The notes: generated from the letters alone by a model not told the origin. Numbered from the stretch's first letter, positions 45,549 through 54,733 are shown. The stretch: DNA of 64,000 nucleotides from DASQHL01 sp963843685 (GCA_963843685.1 CAWJLO010000010.1:558001-622000); one strand, 5' to 3'. Numbers and translations: made by a program.

Positions 45549-46131
45549 CGCTCGCCTCTCCCTGCGCCGGGGTCTCTGCCTCGGCCGCGTCCGCCTTCGC
45601 CTCGGCGTCGCTCGCCGCCGCGGCCTTGGACGCCCGCCGCTTCTTTGGCTCCTTCGGCGCGGCTTCAGTATCCGCTGCCGGCGGCTCGCCATTCAACCAG
45701 ACGACGCTTCCCCCCGCCGCCTCGATCTTGCTCTTCGCCGACTTCGAGAAGCTGGCGGCCTCGACCGTCAGCTTCACGGAAAGGTCTCCCTGCCCCAGGA
45801 TCTTCACCGGACGGCCCGTCCTGACGAGCCGCACCGCCTGCAGCGCCTCCCCGTCAACCTGGCTGCCCGCCGCGAAGACCGCGAGCGCGCCCACGTTCAC
45901 TTCCTCGTAGTCGACGCGGAACGGGTTCCGGAAGCCGCGCTTGTACGCCATGCGACGCACCAGCGGCAGCTGCCCGCCCTCGAACCCCGGTCGGACGCCG
46001 CCGCCCGAGCGCGCCTTCTGGCCCTTCAGCCCCTTCGTCGAATACGTGCCGTGGCCGCTCGCGTTCCCACGCCCGATGCGCTTCCGCTTGTGCGTGGCGC
46101 CTTTCGGCTGCCGCAGTTCGTGCTGCTGCAT
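45532..46131 (-). CDS. rplO: 50S ribosomal protein L15 with extended C terminus
   Basis: The 199-residue protein has KRKRIGRGNASGHGTYSTKGLKG and GFEGGQLPLVRRMAYKRGF. The normal L15 ends near residue 148; the remaining 50 residues are Ala, Glu, Lys and Asp with no fold pattern. It overlaps secY by 17 nt. Confidence 0.95.
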
Positions 46132-46313
46132 CAGGCGTCCTCCTGCACGGTGACCAGGTGTCGCACCTTCAGGATCATCCCCCGGATCGTCCGGTTGTCA
46201 TCGTGCTCCACGGTCTGACCGAGCTTGCGCAGCCCCAGCGCGCGGATCGTCCGCTTCTGGTCTTCCTTCTGGTTGATCCCGCTGCGCTCCCACGTCACCT
46301 TGATCTTGGACAT
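46131..46313 (-). CDS. rpmD: 50S ribosomal protein L30
   Basis: The 60-residue protein reads MSKIKVTWERSGI and TIRALGLRKLGQTVEHDD. It starts at 46313; an ATG at 46316 is equally possible. It is coupled to rpsE. Confidence 0.95.
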   Translation of the reverse strand: MSKIKVTWERSGINQKEDQKRTIRALGLRKLGQTVEHDDNRTIRGMILKVRHLVTVQEDA

Positions 46314-46834
46314 CACGACGCCGCCTCGGGTTGCCTGCGCACCGACGCCCGACGCCGCGCGATCTCCGCCTTCGGGTCGCGCAACTGCGACAGCCCGTTG
46401 ATCGTCGCCTTCACCACGTTGATCGCGTTCGCCGAACCCAGCGACTTGGTCAGCACGTCCTTGATCCCGGCCGACTCCATCACCGCCCGCACGCCGCCCC
46501 CGGCGATCACGCCCGTGCCCGGCGAGGCCGGCTTCATCATCACCTTCGCCGCGCCGAACCGCGCGATGATCGGGTGCGCGATCGTGTGCTTGTCCATCGG
46601 CACGCGGATCAGGTTCTTGCGCGCCACCGCCGACCCCTTGCGGATCGCCTCCGGCACCTCGTTCGCCTTCCCCATGCCCGCGCCGACGTGTCCCTGCCCG
46701 TCACCTACGACCACCACGGCGCTGAAGCTGAACCGCCGGCCGCCCTTCACCACTTTCGACACGCGGTTGATGAAGACGACCTTCTCCTGCAGCTCCAGGT
46801 CGCGGGGTTCGATCTTCGGTCTCGGTGTCACCAT
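46313..46834 (-). CDS. rpsE: 30S ribosomal protein S5
   Basis: The 173-residue protein shows VVKGGRRFSFSAVVVVGDGQG, VGAGMGKANEVPEAIRKG and GGVRAVMESAGIKDVLTKSLG. It lies 13 nt after rplR. Confidence 0.97.
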   Translation of the reverse strand: MVTPRPKIEPRDLELQEKVVFINRVSKVVKGGRRFSFSAVVVVGDGQGHVGAGMGKANEVPEAIRKGSAVARKNLIRVPMDKHTIAHPIIARFGAAKVMMKPASPGTGVIAGGGVRAVMESAGIKDVLTKSLGSANAINVVKATINGLSQLRDPKAEIARRRASVRRQPEAAS

Positions 46835-46847
46835 CTTCGCCCGTCCC

Positions 46848-47210
46848 TCAGAACTGCAGCCCGCCCTCGCGAGCCGCTTCCGCGAGCGCCTTCACGCGCC
46901 CGTGGTACCTGTTGCCGCCGCGGTCGAACACGACCGCCGTCACGCCAGCCGCCTTCGCCTTCTCCGCGAGCGCGGCTCCGACCGCCGCCGCCCGCGCCGT
47001 CTTCTTCCCCGCCGTGCTCTTCAGCGCCTGCTCGATGTCCGACGCCGCCGCCAGCGTGTGGCCGCGCTCGTCGTCGATCACCTGCGCGTAGATGTGCGTC
47101 AGGCTGCGGTACACCGCCAGCCGCGGCCGTGCCGGCGTCCCGCTCACCGTCTTGCGCACCCGTATGTGCCGGCGCCGCCTCGCTGCCCGGGCCGTCTTGT
47201 TGCCCTTCAT
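46848..47210 (-). CDS. rplR: 50S ribosomal protein L18
   Basis: The 120-residue 5S rRNA binder has RPRLAVYRSLTHIYAQVID and VVFDRGGNRYHGRVKALAEAAR. It follows rplF with no gap. Confidence 0.97.
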   Translation of the reverse strand: MKGNKTARAARRRRHIRVRKTVSGTPARPRLAVYRSLTHIYAQVIDDERGHTLAAASDIEQALKSTAGKKTARAAAVGAALAEKAKAAGVTAVVFDRGGNRYHGRVKALAEAAREGGLQF

Positions 47211-47756
47211 CTACTTGCCCGCCTTGCCGGCCTTGCCGGCCTTCCTGCGCACGCGCTCCCCGAGATAGCGGATGCCCTTCCCCTTGTACGGCTCCGGCTT
47301 CCGCACCTTTCGGATGTTGGCGGCTACCTGCCCCACCAGCTCCTTGTCGATGCCGCGCACGTGCAGCCGGTTGTTCCCCTCGACCTCCAGCTGGATGCCG
47401 GGTGGCGGCGCCACCTCCACCGGGTGCGAGAAGCCGACCGCCAGCGTCACCTTCTCCCCGGCCTGCGTCACGCGGTACCCCACGCCCTGCAGCTCCAGCG
47501 TCTTCGTGTAGCCGTCCGCCACGCCGATGATCATGTTCGCCAGCAGCGTGCGCGACAATCCGTGCAGCGCCCGCGACCGCTTCTCGTCGTCCGGCCGCGC
47601 GACCGTCACCTTGCCATCGTCCAGCGCGAACGAGATCCCCGGCGGGAAGTCGCGCGACAACTCCCCCTTCGGACCCTTCACCTTCACGTTTCCGCCGTCG
47701 ATCTCCACCTGGACGTTCTTCGCGAGCGGGATCGGCAGCTTGCCTATTCTTGACAT
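47211..47756 (-). CDS. rplF: 50S ribosomal protein L6
   Basis: The 181-residue protein begins MSRIGKLPIPLAKNVQVEI and ends with RKPEPYKGKGIRYLGERVRRK, the L6 signature. Confidence 0.97.
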   Translation of the reverse strand: MSRIGKLPIPLAKNVQVEIDGGNVKVKGPKGELSRDFPPGISFALDDGKVTVARPDDEKRSRALHGLSRTLLANMIIGVADGYTKTLELQGVGYRVTQAGEKVTLAVGFSHPVEVAPPPGIQLEVEGNNRLHVRGIDKELVGQVAANIRKVRKPEPYKGKGIRYLGERVRRKAGKAGKAGK

Positions 47757-47760
47757 CGCC

Positions 47761-48153
47761 CTACCACACGTAACAGATGACTTCGCCGCCGATGCTGCGC
47801 CGCCATGCGTCCTGTCCTGTCATCACCCCTTGCGGCGTCGAGAGGATCGCCACGCCGAGCCCGCCGTACACGCGCGGGATCTCGCGCTTCTGTACGTACA
47901 CGCGCAGCCCCGGCTTGCTCACCCGCTGCAGCCCGTTCAGCACCGGCTCTTTCTTCCCGGTGTAGTTCAGCTGCACGCGCATGATCTTCCGGTTCGCGTC
48001 ATCCGCCACGTCGAAGCCGCGGATGAACCCCTCGTTCTTCAGCACGTCCGCGATCGCGACCTTCATCTTGGAGGCCGGGATGTTCACGTACTCATGCTTG
48101 GCGGTGATCGCGTTGCGAATCCGCGTCAGCATGTCCGCGATTGGGTCCGTCAT
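47761..48153 (-). CDS. rpsH: 30S ribosomal protein S8
   Basis: The 130-residue protein begins MTDPIADMLTRIRNAITAKH and contains SKPGLRVYVQKREIPRVYGG. The ATG at 48153 follows GGAGGCGGAAG. It lies 92 nt after rpsZ, a wider gap than most neighbours. Confidence 0.97.
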   Translation of the reverse strand: MTDPIADMLTRIRNAITAKHEYVNIPASKMKVAIADVLKNEGFIRGFDVADDANRKIMRVQLNYTGKKEPVLNGLQRVSKPGLRVYVQKREIPRVYGGLGVAILSTPQGVMTGQDAWRRSIGGEVICYVW

Positions 48154-48245
48154 GTTCAAGGCTTCCGCCTCCTTGTTCTCCCGCGCTTTCGTCCGCACCC
48201 ACGGCGGCCCGAGCTACGGAAAGGCCGCCCGCGCGGCCGGTCTTC

Positions 48246-48431
48246 CTACCAGCTTGACTTCTTCACTCCAGGCAATTGCCCCTTCAGCGCGTGCCCCCGG
48301 AAACAGATGCGGCACAGCGCGAAGCTCCGCATGTACGCCCGCGGCCGCCCGCAGAGCTTGCAACGGTTCTTCTTCCGCGTCGAATACTTCGGCTCCCGGT
48401 TCGCCCTGACGATCATCGATGTCTTCGCCAT
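48246..48431 (-). CDS. rpsZ: 30S ribosomal protein S14 type Z (zinc form)
   Basis: The 61-residue protein has CKLCGRPRAYMR and CRICFRGHALKG, two CxxC pairs for zinc. It is the short form used by most non-proteobacterial lineages. It lies 2 nt after rplE. Confidence 0.97.
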   Translation of the reverse strand: MAKTSMIVRANREPKYSTRKKNRCKLCGRPRAYMRSFALCRICFRGHALKGQLPGVKKSSW

Positions 48432-48433
48432 GG

Positions 48434-48994
48434 CTACACCCGCTCCTTCGCAAACGGCATCCCCATCATCTCCAGCAGCCGCCGCCCCTCTTCGTCCGTC
48501 CTCGCCGTCGTGATGATGTTGATCTGCATCCCCCGGATGCGGTCCACCTTGTCGTAATCGATCTCCGGGAAGATCAACTGCTCGCGCACGCCCAGGCTGA
48601 AGTTCCCGCGCCCGTCGAACGCCTTCGTCGGCACCCCGTGGAAGTCACGGATGCGCGGCAGCGCCGCGTTCAGCAGCCGGTCCAGGAACTCGTACATCCG
48701 GTCCCCGCGCAGCGTCACCGCCACGCCCACAGGCATGTTCTCGCGGATCTTGAAGTTCGCGATCGCCTTCTTCGCCCGCGTCACCAGAGGCTTCTGGCCC
48801 GTGATCGTCGCGACGTCCGCCGTCGCCGACTCCACCGCGCGCGCATTCTCCCGCGCCTCGCCCAGGCCGATGTTCACCGTCACCTTTTCGACGCGCGGAA
48901 CCTGCATCGCGTTGCCATACTTGAACTCGCGTCGCAACTCCGGCGCGATCTCCGCCCGGTAGCGTTCCTTCAGCCTCGGTATAGGTCCTGCCAT
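48434..48994 (-). CDS. rplE: 50S ribosomal protein L5
   Basis: The 186-residue 5S rRNA binder has VEKVTVNIGLGEARENARA and DRIRGMQINIITTARTDEE. Its ATG overlaps the rplX stop (TGATG). Confidence 0.97.
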   Translation of the reverse strand: MAGPIPRLKERYRAEIAPELRREFKYGNAMQVPRVEKVTVNIGLGEARENARAVESATADVATITGQKPLVTRAKKAIANFKIRENMPVGVAVTLRGDRMYEFLDRLLNAALPRIRDFHGVPTKAFDGRGNFSLGVREQLIFPEIDYDKVDRIRGMQINIITTARTDEEGRRLLEMMGMPFAKERV

Positions 48995-49347
48995 CAGTCG
49001 ATGTCCTGGCCGCACTTGCGGCACACCCGGTGCTTCCCGTCCTGCCGCGTCTGGAATCCCACGCGCACCGCCTTGCCGCAGCTCTTGCAGATCACCATCA
49101 GCTTCGAGAGCGGCATCGGCATCTCTTTCTCGATGATGCCCGCCTGCTGCACGCCGGCCTGCTGCTGCTTGTGGCGCTTCACCATGTTCAGCCCGGTGAC
49201 CAGCGCCATGTCCTCCGTGATCTTGGGCCGGTGCCCCTTCACCTTCACCAGGTCGCCGCCGCCCATCACGGCGCGCACGATCCCGGTCTTTCCGCGCTCT
49301 TTGCCCGCGAGCACCAGCACGTTGTCGTCACGCTTGATCTTCCGCAT
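48994..49347 (-). CDS. rplX: 50S ribosomal protein L24 with zinc finger
   Basis: The 117-residue protein has a KOW core (KIKRDDNVLVLAGKERGKTG) and a C-terminal pair of CxxC motifs (CKSC and CRKC) that would bind zinc. Confidence 0.96.
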   Translation of the reverse strand: MRKIKRDDNVLVLAGKERGKTGIVRAVMGGGDLVKVKGHRPKITEDMALVTGLNMVKRHKQQQAGVQQAGIIEKEMPMPLSKLMVICKSCGKAVRVGFQTRQDGKHRVCRKCGQDID

Positions 49348-49349
49348 CG

Positions 49350-49718
49350 CTACACAACCTCCGGCGCCAGCGACGCGATCTTCATGAAGTTCCGGTCCCG
49401 CAGCTCTCGCGCCACCGGCCCGAACACGCGCGTCCCCTTCGGATTCTGCTTGTCGGAAAGCACCACCGCCGCGTTCTCGTCGAAGCGGATGTACGATCCG
49501 TCCGCGCGCCCGTACGCCTTCGCCACGCGCACGACGACCGCCTTCACGACTTCACCCTTCTTCACGCCGCCGCCCGGCGCCGCCGCCTTCACCGAGCAGA
49601 CGATGATGTCGCCCACGCTCGCGTAGCGCCGCCCCGAGCCGCCCAGCACCGTGATGCACATGAGCTGCCGCGCGCCCGAGTTGTCGGCCACCTTCAGCCG
49701 CGAGTACTGCTGGATCAA
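49350..49718 (-). CDS. rplN: 50S ribosomal protein L14
   Basis: The 122-residue protein starts MIQQYSRLKVADNSGARQLM and contains RRYASVGDIIVCSVKAAAPGG. Its ATG overlaps the rpsQ stop by 4 nt. Confidence 0.97.
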   Translation of the reverse strand: MIQQYSRLKVADNSGARQLMCITVLGGSGRRYASVGDIIVCSVKAAAPGGGVKKGEVVKAVVVRVAKAYGRADGSYIRFDENAAVVLSDKQNPKGTRVFGPVARELRDRNFMKIASLAPEVV

Positions 49719-50221
49719 CTGCCAGCCTCCTCATCGGCGTCAGTCGCCGGCGCTTCTTCAACGTCCGCCGTTTCAGCGGCCACCACCGGTTCGGCCTCAG
49801 CCGCCACCGGCTCAGCCTCGGCGGCCGCCGGCTCAACCTCAACGGCGGTCTCGTCGACCGGCGGCGCCGCGGCCGCCTCAGCCTCAGCCCGAGCCGCCGC
49901 TTCGGCCTCAGCCGCCGCTCGCGTCTCCTCCAGGATGTGCGCGCCGATCTCGCGCGGCGCCACTTCGGCGACATCTCCCCGCTGCACGATCTCCACGACC
50001 CGCCATCGCTTCTCGCGCGACAGCGGCCGCGTCTCCGCGATCGTCACCAGGTCGCCCAGGTGACACTCGTTCTTCTCGTCGTGCGCCTTGTAACGGCGCG
50101 TCACCCGGATCGTCTTCCCGTACAGCCGGTGCCGCTTCTTCCGGTCGATCCGCACCACGACGGTCTTGTCCATCTTGTTGCCGACGACCGTGCCCGTCTG
50201 CAGCTTCTCCAGCGATGCCAT
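49715..50221 (-). CDS. rpsQ: 30S ribosomal protein S17 with long acidic C terminus
   Basis: The 168-residue protein has the S17 OB-fold core in its first 84 residues (GNKMDKTVVVRIDRKKRH, LGDLVTIAETRPLSREKRW). Residues from about 95 on are almost all Ala, Glu, Val, Pro and Asp with no basic residue beyond the first few, doubling the normal length. I start at the ATG at 50221. Confidence 0.95.
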   Translation of the reverse strand: MASLEKLQTGTVVGNKMDKTVVVRIDRKKRHRLYGKTIRVTRRYKAHDEKNECHLGDLVTIAETRPLSREKRWRVVEIVQRGDVAEVAPREIGAHILEETRAAAEAEAAARAEAEAAAAPPVDETAVEVEPAAAEAEPVAAEAEPVVAAETADVEEAPATDADEEAGS

Positions 50222-50225
50222 GTCG

Positions 50226-50483
50226 CTACCTTCCCGCTGTCTGAGCGCCCGCTGTCTGAGCGGCATACGCCGCCGCCAGCTCGCGCTCGCGCTGGATCGT
50301 CCGGATGCGGGCGATCTGCCGCCTCGTCTTCGCCCGCTCCGTCGTGTTCGTCTGCTGACGCGTCGTCAGCTGCAGGCGCACCGTGAACAGGCGTCGATAC
50401 GCCTCGTTCAGCTCCTTCGCCAGGTTCTCGTCCGTCATGGTGCGCAGCTCGTCCGCGCGCTCCTTCTTCTTGCGGCCCGCCAT
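50226..50483 (-). CDS. rpmC: 50S ribosomal protein L29
   Basis: The 85-residue helical protein has the ELRTMTDENLAKELNEAYRR start and RRQIARIRTI core of L29. The ATG at 50483 overlaps the rplP stop (TGATG). Confidence 0.95.
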   Translation of the reverse strand: MAGRKKKERADELRTMTDENLAKELNEAYRRLFTVRLQLTTRQQTNTTERAKTRRQIARIRTIQRERELAAAYAAQTAGAQTAGR

Positions 50484-50902
50484 CAGATCCCCTCGTGCTC
50501 CTTGACGACCATGCGCGTCTCCAACGGCAGCTTGTGCGCCGCCAGCCGGAGCGCCTCCCGCGCCAGGTCCTCTTTCACGCCGGCCACCTCGAACAGCATC
50601 CGGCCCGGCTTCACCACGGCCACCCAGTGGTCCGGCGCGCCCTTGCCGCTGCCCATCCGCGTCTCCGCCGGCTTCGACGTCACCGGCTTGTCGGGGAAGA
50701 TGCGGATCCACACCTTCCCGCCGCGCTTCAGCTCGTGCGTGATCGCGCGCCGCGCCGCCTCGATCTGCCGGCTGTCGATCCACGCGCGCCCGACCGCCTG
50801 CAGCCCGAACTCGCCGAAGCTGATCTCGTTGCCGCTCCCCGCCGAGCCACGGCGGTGCCCACGGTGCTGCTTGCGAAACTTGACGCGCTTTGGTTGCAGC
50901 AT
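50483..50902 (-). CDS. rplP: 50S ribosomal protein L16
   Basis: The 139-residue protein has MLQPKRVKFRKQHRGHRRG, KVWIRIFPDKPVTSKPAETR and MGSGKGAPDHWVAVVKPGR. Confidence 0.97.
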   Translation of the reverse strand: MLQPKRVKFRKQHRGHRRGSAGSGNEISFGEFGLQAVGRAWIDSRQIEAARRAITHELKRGGKVWIRIFPDKPVTSKPAETRMGSGKGAPDHWVAVVKPGRMLFEVAGVKEDLAREALRLAAHKLPLETRMVVKEHEGI

Positions 50903-50908
50903 CTCCCG

Positions 50909-51592
50909 TTACTCGCTCGCCGTCTCAGCCGCTTCGACGTCCGCGCTCGGGCGCACCTTTCGCGGCTCCGGCATGATGTCGCCCTTGTAGATCCACACCT
51001 TCACGCCGATGCGCCCGAACGTCGTGTGCGCCTCCGCGATCCCGAAGTCGATGTCTGCCCGCAGCGTGTGCAGCGGGATGCGCCCCTGCTTCTCGGACTC
51101 CCGCCGCGACATCTCGGACCCGCCCAGCCGGCCCGCCACCGCGACCTTGATCCCCTTTGCGCCACGCGCCATCGTCCGCTGCACCGTCTGTTTGATCGCC
51201 CGGCGGAACGCCACGCGCCTCTGCAGCTGCTCGGCGATGCTGCGCGCCACCAGGTACGCGTCCAGCTCCGGCTGCCGGATCTCGTTGATGTTCACGCGCA
51301 CACGCTTGCCCGTCGTCTTCTCGAGCTCGGTGCGCAACTGGTCGACATTGGCGCCGCTTCGGCCGATGACGATGCCCGGCTTCGCCGTGTGGATCGTCAC
51401 CGTCAACTGGTTCGCGTTCCGGTCGATCTCAACGCGCGAGATCCCCGCGTCCACGCTGCCGCCCATGATCCGCTTGCGGATCGCGATGTCCTCGTGCAGC
51501 AGCTCCTTGTAGTTCTTGCCCGCGTACCACTTGCTCTGCCAGTCGTAGATCACGCCGACGCGAAACCCGGTGGGGTGTACTTTGTGGCCCAA
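50909..51592 (-). CDS. rpsC: 30S ribosomal protein S3
   Basis: The 227-residue protein starts at a TTG at 51592 (LGHKVHPTGFRVG) with GGAGG upstream, 1 nt after the rplV stop. KH domain: KPGIVIGRSGANVDQLR; later MSRRESEKQGRIPLHTLRAD. Confidence 0.97.
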   Translation of the reverse strand: MGHKVHPTGFRVGVIYDWQSKWYAGKNYKELLHEDIAIRKRIMGGSVDAGISRVEIDRNANQLTVTIHTAKPGIVIGRSGANVDQLRTELEKTTGKRVRVNINEIRQPELDAYLVARSIAEQLQRRVAFRRAIKQTVQRTMARGAKGIKVAVAGRLGGSEMSRRESEKQGRIPLHTLRADIDFGIAEAHTTFGRIGVKVWIYKGDIMPEPRKVRPSADVEAAETASE

Positions 51593-51593
51593 G

Positions 51594-51926
51594 CTACGCC
51601 TCCTCCACAACCACGGTGATGTGGCTGGTGCGGTGTTTGATCTCGCCCGCCCGGCCCCGCGCCTTCGCCCGGAACCGCTTCATCGTGCGCGACTCACCGG
51701 CGTACGCCCGCTTGATCTTCAATTCGCCCGTGTCCAGCGCGTAGTTGTTCTCGGCGTTCGCCGCCGCGGACTTCACGACCTTCTCCACCAACCGCGCGTG
51801 CGGCGTCGGCAGGAAGCGCAGCATCGCCATCGCGTCCTCCACGCGCTTCCCCGGGAGCTGGTCGAGCACCAACCGCATCTTGCGGGCCGAAACCGGCAGG
51901 TACCTCGCCGTCGCGCTCACTTCCAT
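51594..51926 (-). CDS. rplV: 50S ribosomal protein L22
   Basis: The 110-residue protein lines the exit tunnel. It has ARYLPVSARKMRLVLDQLPGK in parts and the loop end RFRAKARGRAGEIKHRTSHI. Confidence 0.97.
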   Translation of the reverse strand: MEVSATARYLPVSARKMRLVLDQLPGKRVEDAMAMLRFLPTPHARLVEKVVKSAAANAENNYALDTGELKIKRAYAGESRTMKRFRAKARGRAGEIKHRTSHITVVVEEA

Positions 51927-51935
51927 CGTTCAGCC

Positions 51936-52250
51936 TTACCTCTTCGGCCCGCCGGCCGGCGCCGCGCCACGCTGCTGCGACGCCTTCTCGCTCTTGCTCG
52001 TGTGGCCGCGGAAGTGCCGCGTCAGCGCGAACTCCCCCAGCTTGTGCCCCACCATGTTCTCAGACACGAAGATCGGCACGTGCCGCCGCCCGTCGTGCAC
52101 CGCGATCGTCAGCCCGACCATCTCCGGCAGGATCGTCGATGCCCGCGACCACGTCCGGATCACGGTCCGCGCGTTGCTGCGCTTCACCGCTTCCACTTTC
52201 TTCATCAGCTTGGGCTCGATGAACGGGCCCTTCTTCAGCGATCGAGACAT
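51936..52250 (-). CDS. rpsS: 30S ribosomal protein S19
   Basis: The 104-residue protein begins MSRSLKKGPFIEPKLMKKVE and has GHKLGEFALTRHFRGHTS near its end. Confidence 0.97.
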   Translation of the reverse strand: MSRSLKKGPFIEPKLMKKVEAVKRSNARTVIRTWSRASTILPEMVGLTIAVHDGRRHVPIFVSENMVGHKLGEFALTRHFRGHTSKSEKASQQRGAAPAGGPKR

Positions 52251-52253
52251 GGC

Positions 52254-53081
52254 CTACGCCTTCCTCCGTCGCACGATCAGCTTGTCCGACGTCTTCTTCC
52301 CGCGCGTCCGCTTGCCCAGCGTCGGCTTGCCCCACGGCGACTTCGGGCTCGGCATGCCGATAGGCGCCTTGCCCTCACCACCGCCGTGCGGGTGGTCGAC
52401 CGGGTTCATCACCACGCCGCGCACCTGCGGCCGCCTGCGCCGGTGTCGGATGCGGCCCGCCTTGCCCAGCTTGATCAGGCTGTTCTCCACGTTCCCGACC
52501 TGGCCCACCGTCGCCCGGCACGTCGAAAGCACCCGCCGCATCTCGCCCGATGGCAGGCGCAGCAGCGTGTACTCGCCCTCTTTCGCCATCAGCTGCGCCG
52601 CCGTGCCCGCGCTCCGCACGATCTGCCCGCCGCGCCCCGGCGTCAGCTCCACGTTGTGGATCGTCGTGCCGTTCGGCATGTTCTGCAGCGGCAGCGTGTT
52701 CCCCGGCTTCACGTCCGCGTCGGTCGCCGACACGATCGTGTCGCCCACTTTCAGTCCGACGGGCGACAGGATGTAGCGCTTGTCGCCGTCCCGGTACGCG
52801 ATCAGCGCGATCCGCGCCGAGCGCCCCGGGTCGTACTCGATCGCCGCGACGCGCCCCGGCACGCCGTTCTTGTCCCGCTTGAAGTCGATGATCCGGATCC
52901 GCCGCTTGTTGCCGCCGCCCCGGTGGCGCACGGTGATCCGGCCCTGCGCGTTGCGCCCGGCCATCTTCTTCTTCGTTACCAGCAGCGACTTCTCAGGCTT
53001 CTTCTTCGTGATCTCGTCGAACGTGAAGCCCGACATGCCACGGCGGCCCGGAGAAGTCGGCTTGAACTGCTTGACTGCCAT
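52254..53081 (-). CDS. rplB: 50S ribosomal protein L2
   Basis: The 275-residue protein is needed for subunit joining. It has FKPTSPGRRGMSGFTFDEI, RIRIIDFKRDKNGVPGRVA and GVVMNPVDHPHGGGEGKAPI, the last with the peptidyl-transferase-near His. Confidence 0.97.
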   Translation of the reverse strand: MAVKQFKPTSPGRRGMSGFTFDEITKKKPEKSLLVTKKKMAGRNAQGRITVRHRGGGNKRRIRIIDFKRDKNGVPGRVAAIEYDPGRSARIALIAYRDGDKRYILSPVGLKVGDTIVSATDADVKPGNTLPLQNMPNGTTIHNVELTPGRGGQIVRSAGTAAQLMAKEGEYTLLRLPSGEMRRVLSTCRATVGQVGNVENSLIKLGKAGRIRHRRRRPQVRGVVMNPVDHPHGGGEGKAPIGMPSPKSPWGKPTLGKRTRGKKTSDKLIVRRRKA

Positions 53082-53083
53082 CG

Positions 53084-53398
53084 CTACACGCCCTCGAAGA
53101 GGTCGATCTTCTCGCCCGCTACCAGCGTCACCACGGCCTTCTTCCAGTCGGGCTGCTTCGTCTCCGACCGGCCGTACCGCCGCATCTTCCCCTTCATCAT
53201 CATCGTATTGACCGACTTCACCTCAACGTTGAAGGCGACCTCTACCGCTTCCTTGATCTGCAGCTTGTTCGCCCGCTTGTCCACCTCGAACGTGTACTTG
53301 TGCATCATCTTCTCGTCCGACGGGCTCGCCGCGACCTGCGCCTTCTCCGTGATCAGCGGCCGCAACAGGATCCCGTACGCGTGCAGTTGCTTCGGCAT
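53084..53398 (-). CDS. rplW: 50S ribosomal protein L23
   Basis: The 104-residue protein sits at the exit tunnel where trigger factor and SRP dock. It has LRPLITEKAQVA and YTFEVDKRANKLQIKEAVE. Confidence 0.96.
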   Translation of the reverse strand: MPKQLHAYGILLRPLITEKAQVAASPSDEKMMHKYTFEVDKRANKLQIKEAVEVAFNVEVKSVNTMMMKGKMRRYGRSETKQPDWKKAVVTLVAGEKIDLFEGV

Positions 53399-53402
53399 CG
53401 CC

Positions 53403-54080
53403 CTACGCCTCCGCCTTCGCCGCCTGCGTGTTGGCCGCGCGCTTCTTCTTCGCGCGATCGCCGCCCCACAGCGCTTCCGCCCCGCGCACCGCGTCCACCG
53501 TCATCAGCAACCCCTGCGAGGACAGCATGTCCGCCACGTTCAGGTACGCCGCCGGCAGCAGGCTCACGTTCGGCAGGTTCCCCGTGCTCGCCTTCACGTT
53601 CGCGTCCTGCGCCGCCGTCACCACCAGCACCGACCGCTCGAACCCGAGCGCCTTCAGCACGCCGGCGAACTGCTTCGTGCTCGGCTTGTCGACGCCCAAC
53701 TCCCTCACCACCCGCAGCGAGCCGTCCGCCGCCTTCGCAGACAGCACCGACCTGATCGCCAGCCGCCGCATCTTCTTCGGCAGGTCCTTCTCGTAGCTGC
53801 GCGGTCGCGGCCCGAACACGATTCCCCCGTGCCGGTGCTGCGGCGCGCCGATCGAACCCTGCCGCGAGCGGCCCGTGCCCTTCTGCGCCCGGATCTTCTT
53901 CGTCGAGTACGACACCTCGGCCCGCGTCTTCGTCGTCGCGCTGCCCACGCGCTTGTTCGCCCGCGACGTCACAAGCGCCTGGTGCACGACCGGCTCGTTC
54001 GGCTCGATGCCAAACACGCCCTCGTCGACGTCGATCGTCTCTGTCTCGTTGCCCTCGGTGTCGAGTACCGTCAGCTTCAT
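53403..54080 (-). CDS. rplD: 50S ribosomal protein L4
   Basis: The 225-residue protein shows KIRAQKGTGRSRQGSIGAPQ, the GGIVFGPRPRSYEKDLPKKMRRLAIRS block in parts and a basic C terminus. A family member in E. coli represses its own operon; that is not shown here. Confidence 0.96.
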   Translation of the reverse strand: MKLTVLDTEGNETETIDVDEGVFGIEPNEPVVHQALVTSRANKRVGSATTKTRAEVSYSTKKIRAQKGTGRSRQGSIGAPQHRHGGIVFGPRPRSYEKDLPKKMRRLAIRSVLSAKAADGSLRVVRELGVDKPSTKQFAGVLKALGFERSVLVVTAAQDANVKASTGNLPNVSLLPAAYLNVADMLSSQGLLMTVDAVRGAEALWGGDRAKKKRAANTQAAKAEA

Positions 54081-54088
54081 ACTCTCTG

Positions 54089-54724
54089 CTACTTCTTGCT
54101 GTGCTTCTTGGCGCGCTGCACCCGCACCGTCGCGTTCGTCGCGCCCGGCACGGAGCCTTCGACCAGCAACAGCCCCTTCGCCTCGTCCCTCGCGATCACG
54201 CGCAGGTTCTTCGATGTCACCTGCACCGCGCCCATGTGCCCGGCCATCTTCTGGCCCTTGTACACGCGCCCCGGCGTCGTGCCCGATCCGATCGAGCCCG
54301 GTGCCCGATGCCTGTCCGACTGCCCGTGCGTCTTCGGCCCGCCCCGGAAGTTGTGCCGCCGCACACCGCCCGCGAACCCGCGCCCACGCGACACGCTCGT
54401 CACGTCCACCAGCTCGCCCTCGGCGAACAGGTCGACGCCCACCCTGTCCCCGACGTTGTACTCGCCGTCGTCGCCCGTCGCGCGAAACTCGCGCAGCAGA
54501 CGGAAATCACCAAGCTTCTTCAGGTGACCCCGCATCGGCTTGTTGCTGCGCTTCTTGTCGCCGTAGCCCACCTGCACCGCCGCGTACCCGTCCTTCGCCG
54601 CGGACTTCACCTGCGTCACGACCACCGGCCCCGCCTCGATCACCGTCACGGCGTGCACCACGCCGGTGTCGTCAAACACCTGCGTCATCCCGAGCTTCCG
54701 TCCGAGCAGTCCTTCGAGTGGCAT
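54089..54724 (-). CDS. rplC: 50S ribosomal protein L3
   Basis: The 211-residue protein starts MPLEGLLGRKLGMTQVFDD and has RRHNFRGGPKTHGQSDRHRA and PGRVYKGQKMAGHMGAVQVT. Confidence 0.97.
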   Translation of the reverse strand: MPLEGLLGRKLGMTQVFDDTGVVHAVTVIEAGPVVVTQVKSAAKDGYAAVQVGYGDKKRSNKPMRGHLKKLGDFRLLREFRATGDDGEYNVGDRVGVDLFAEGELVDVTSVSRGRGFAGGVRRHNFRGGPKTHGQSDRHRAPGSIGSGTTPGRVYKGQKMAGHMGAVQVTSKNLRVIARDEAKGLLLVEGSVPGATNATVRVQRAKKHSKK

Positions 54725-54733
54725 CGCCGTCCT

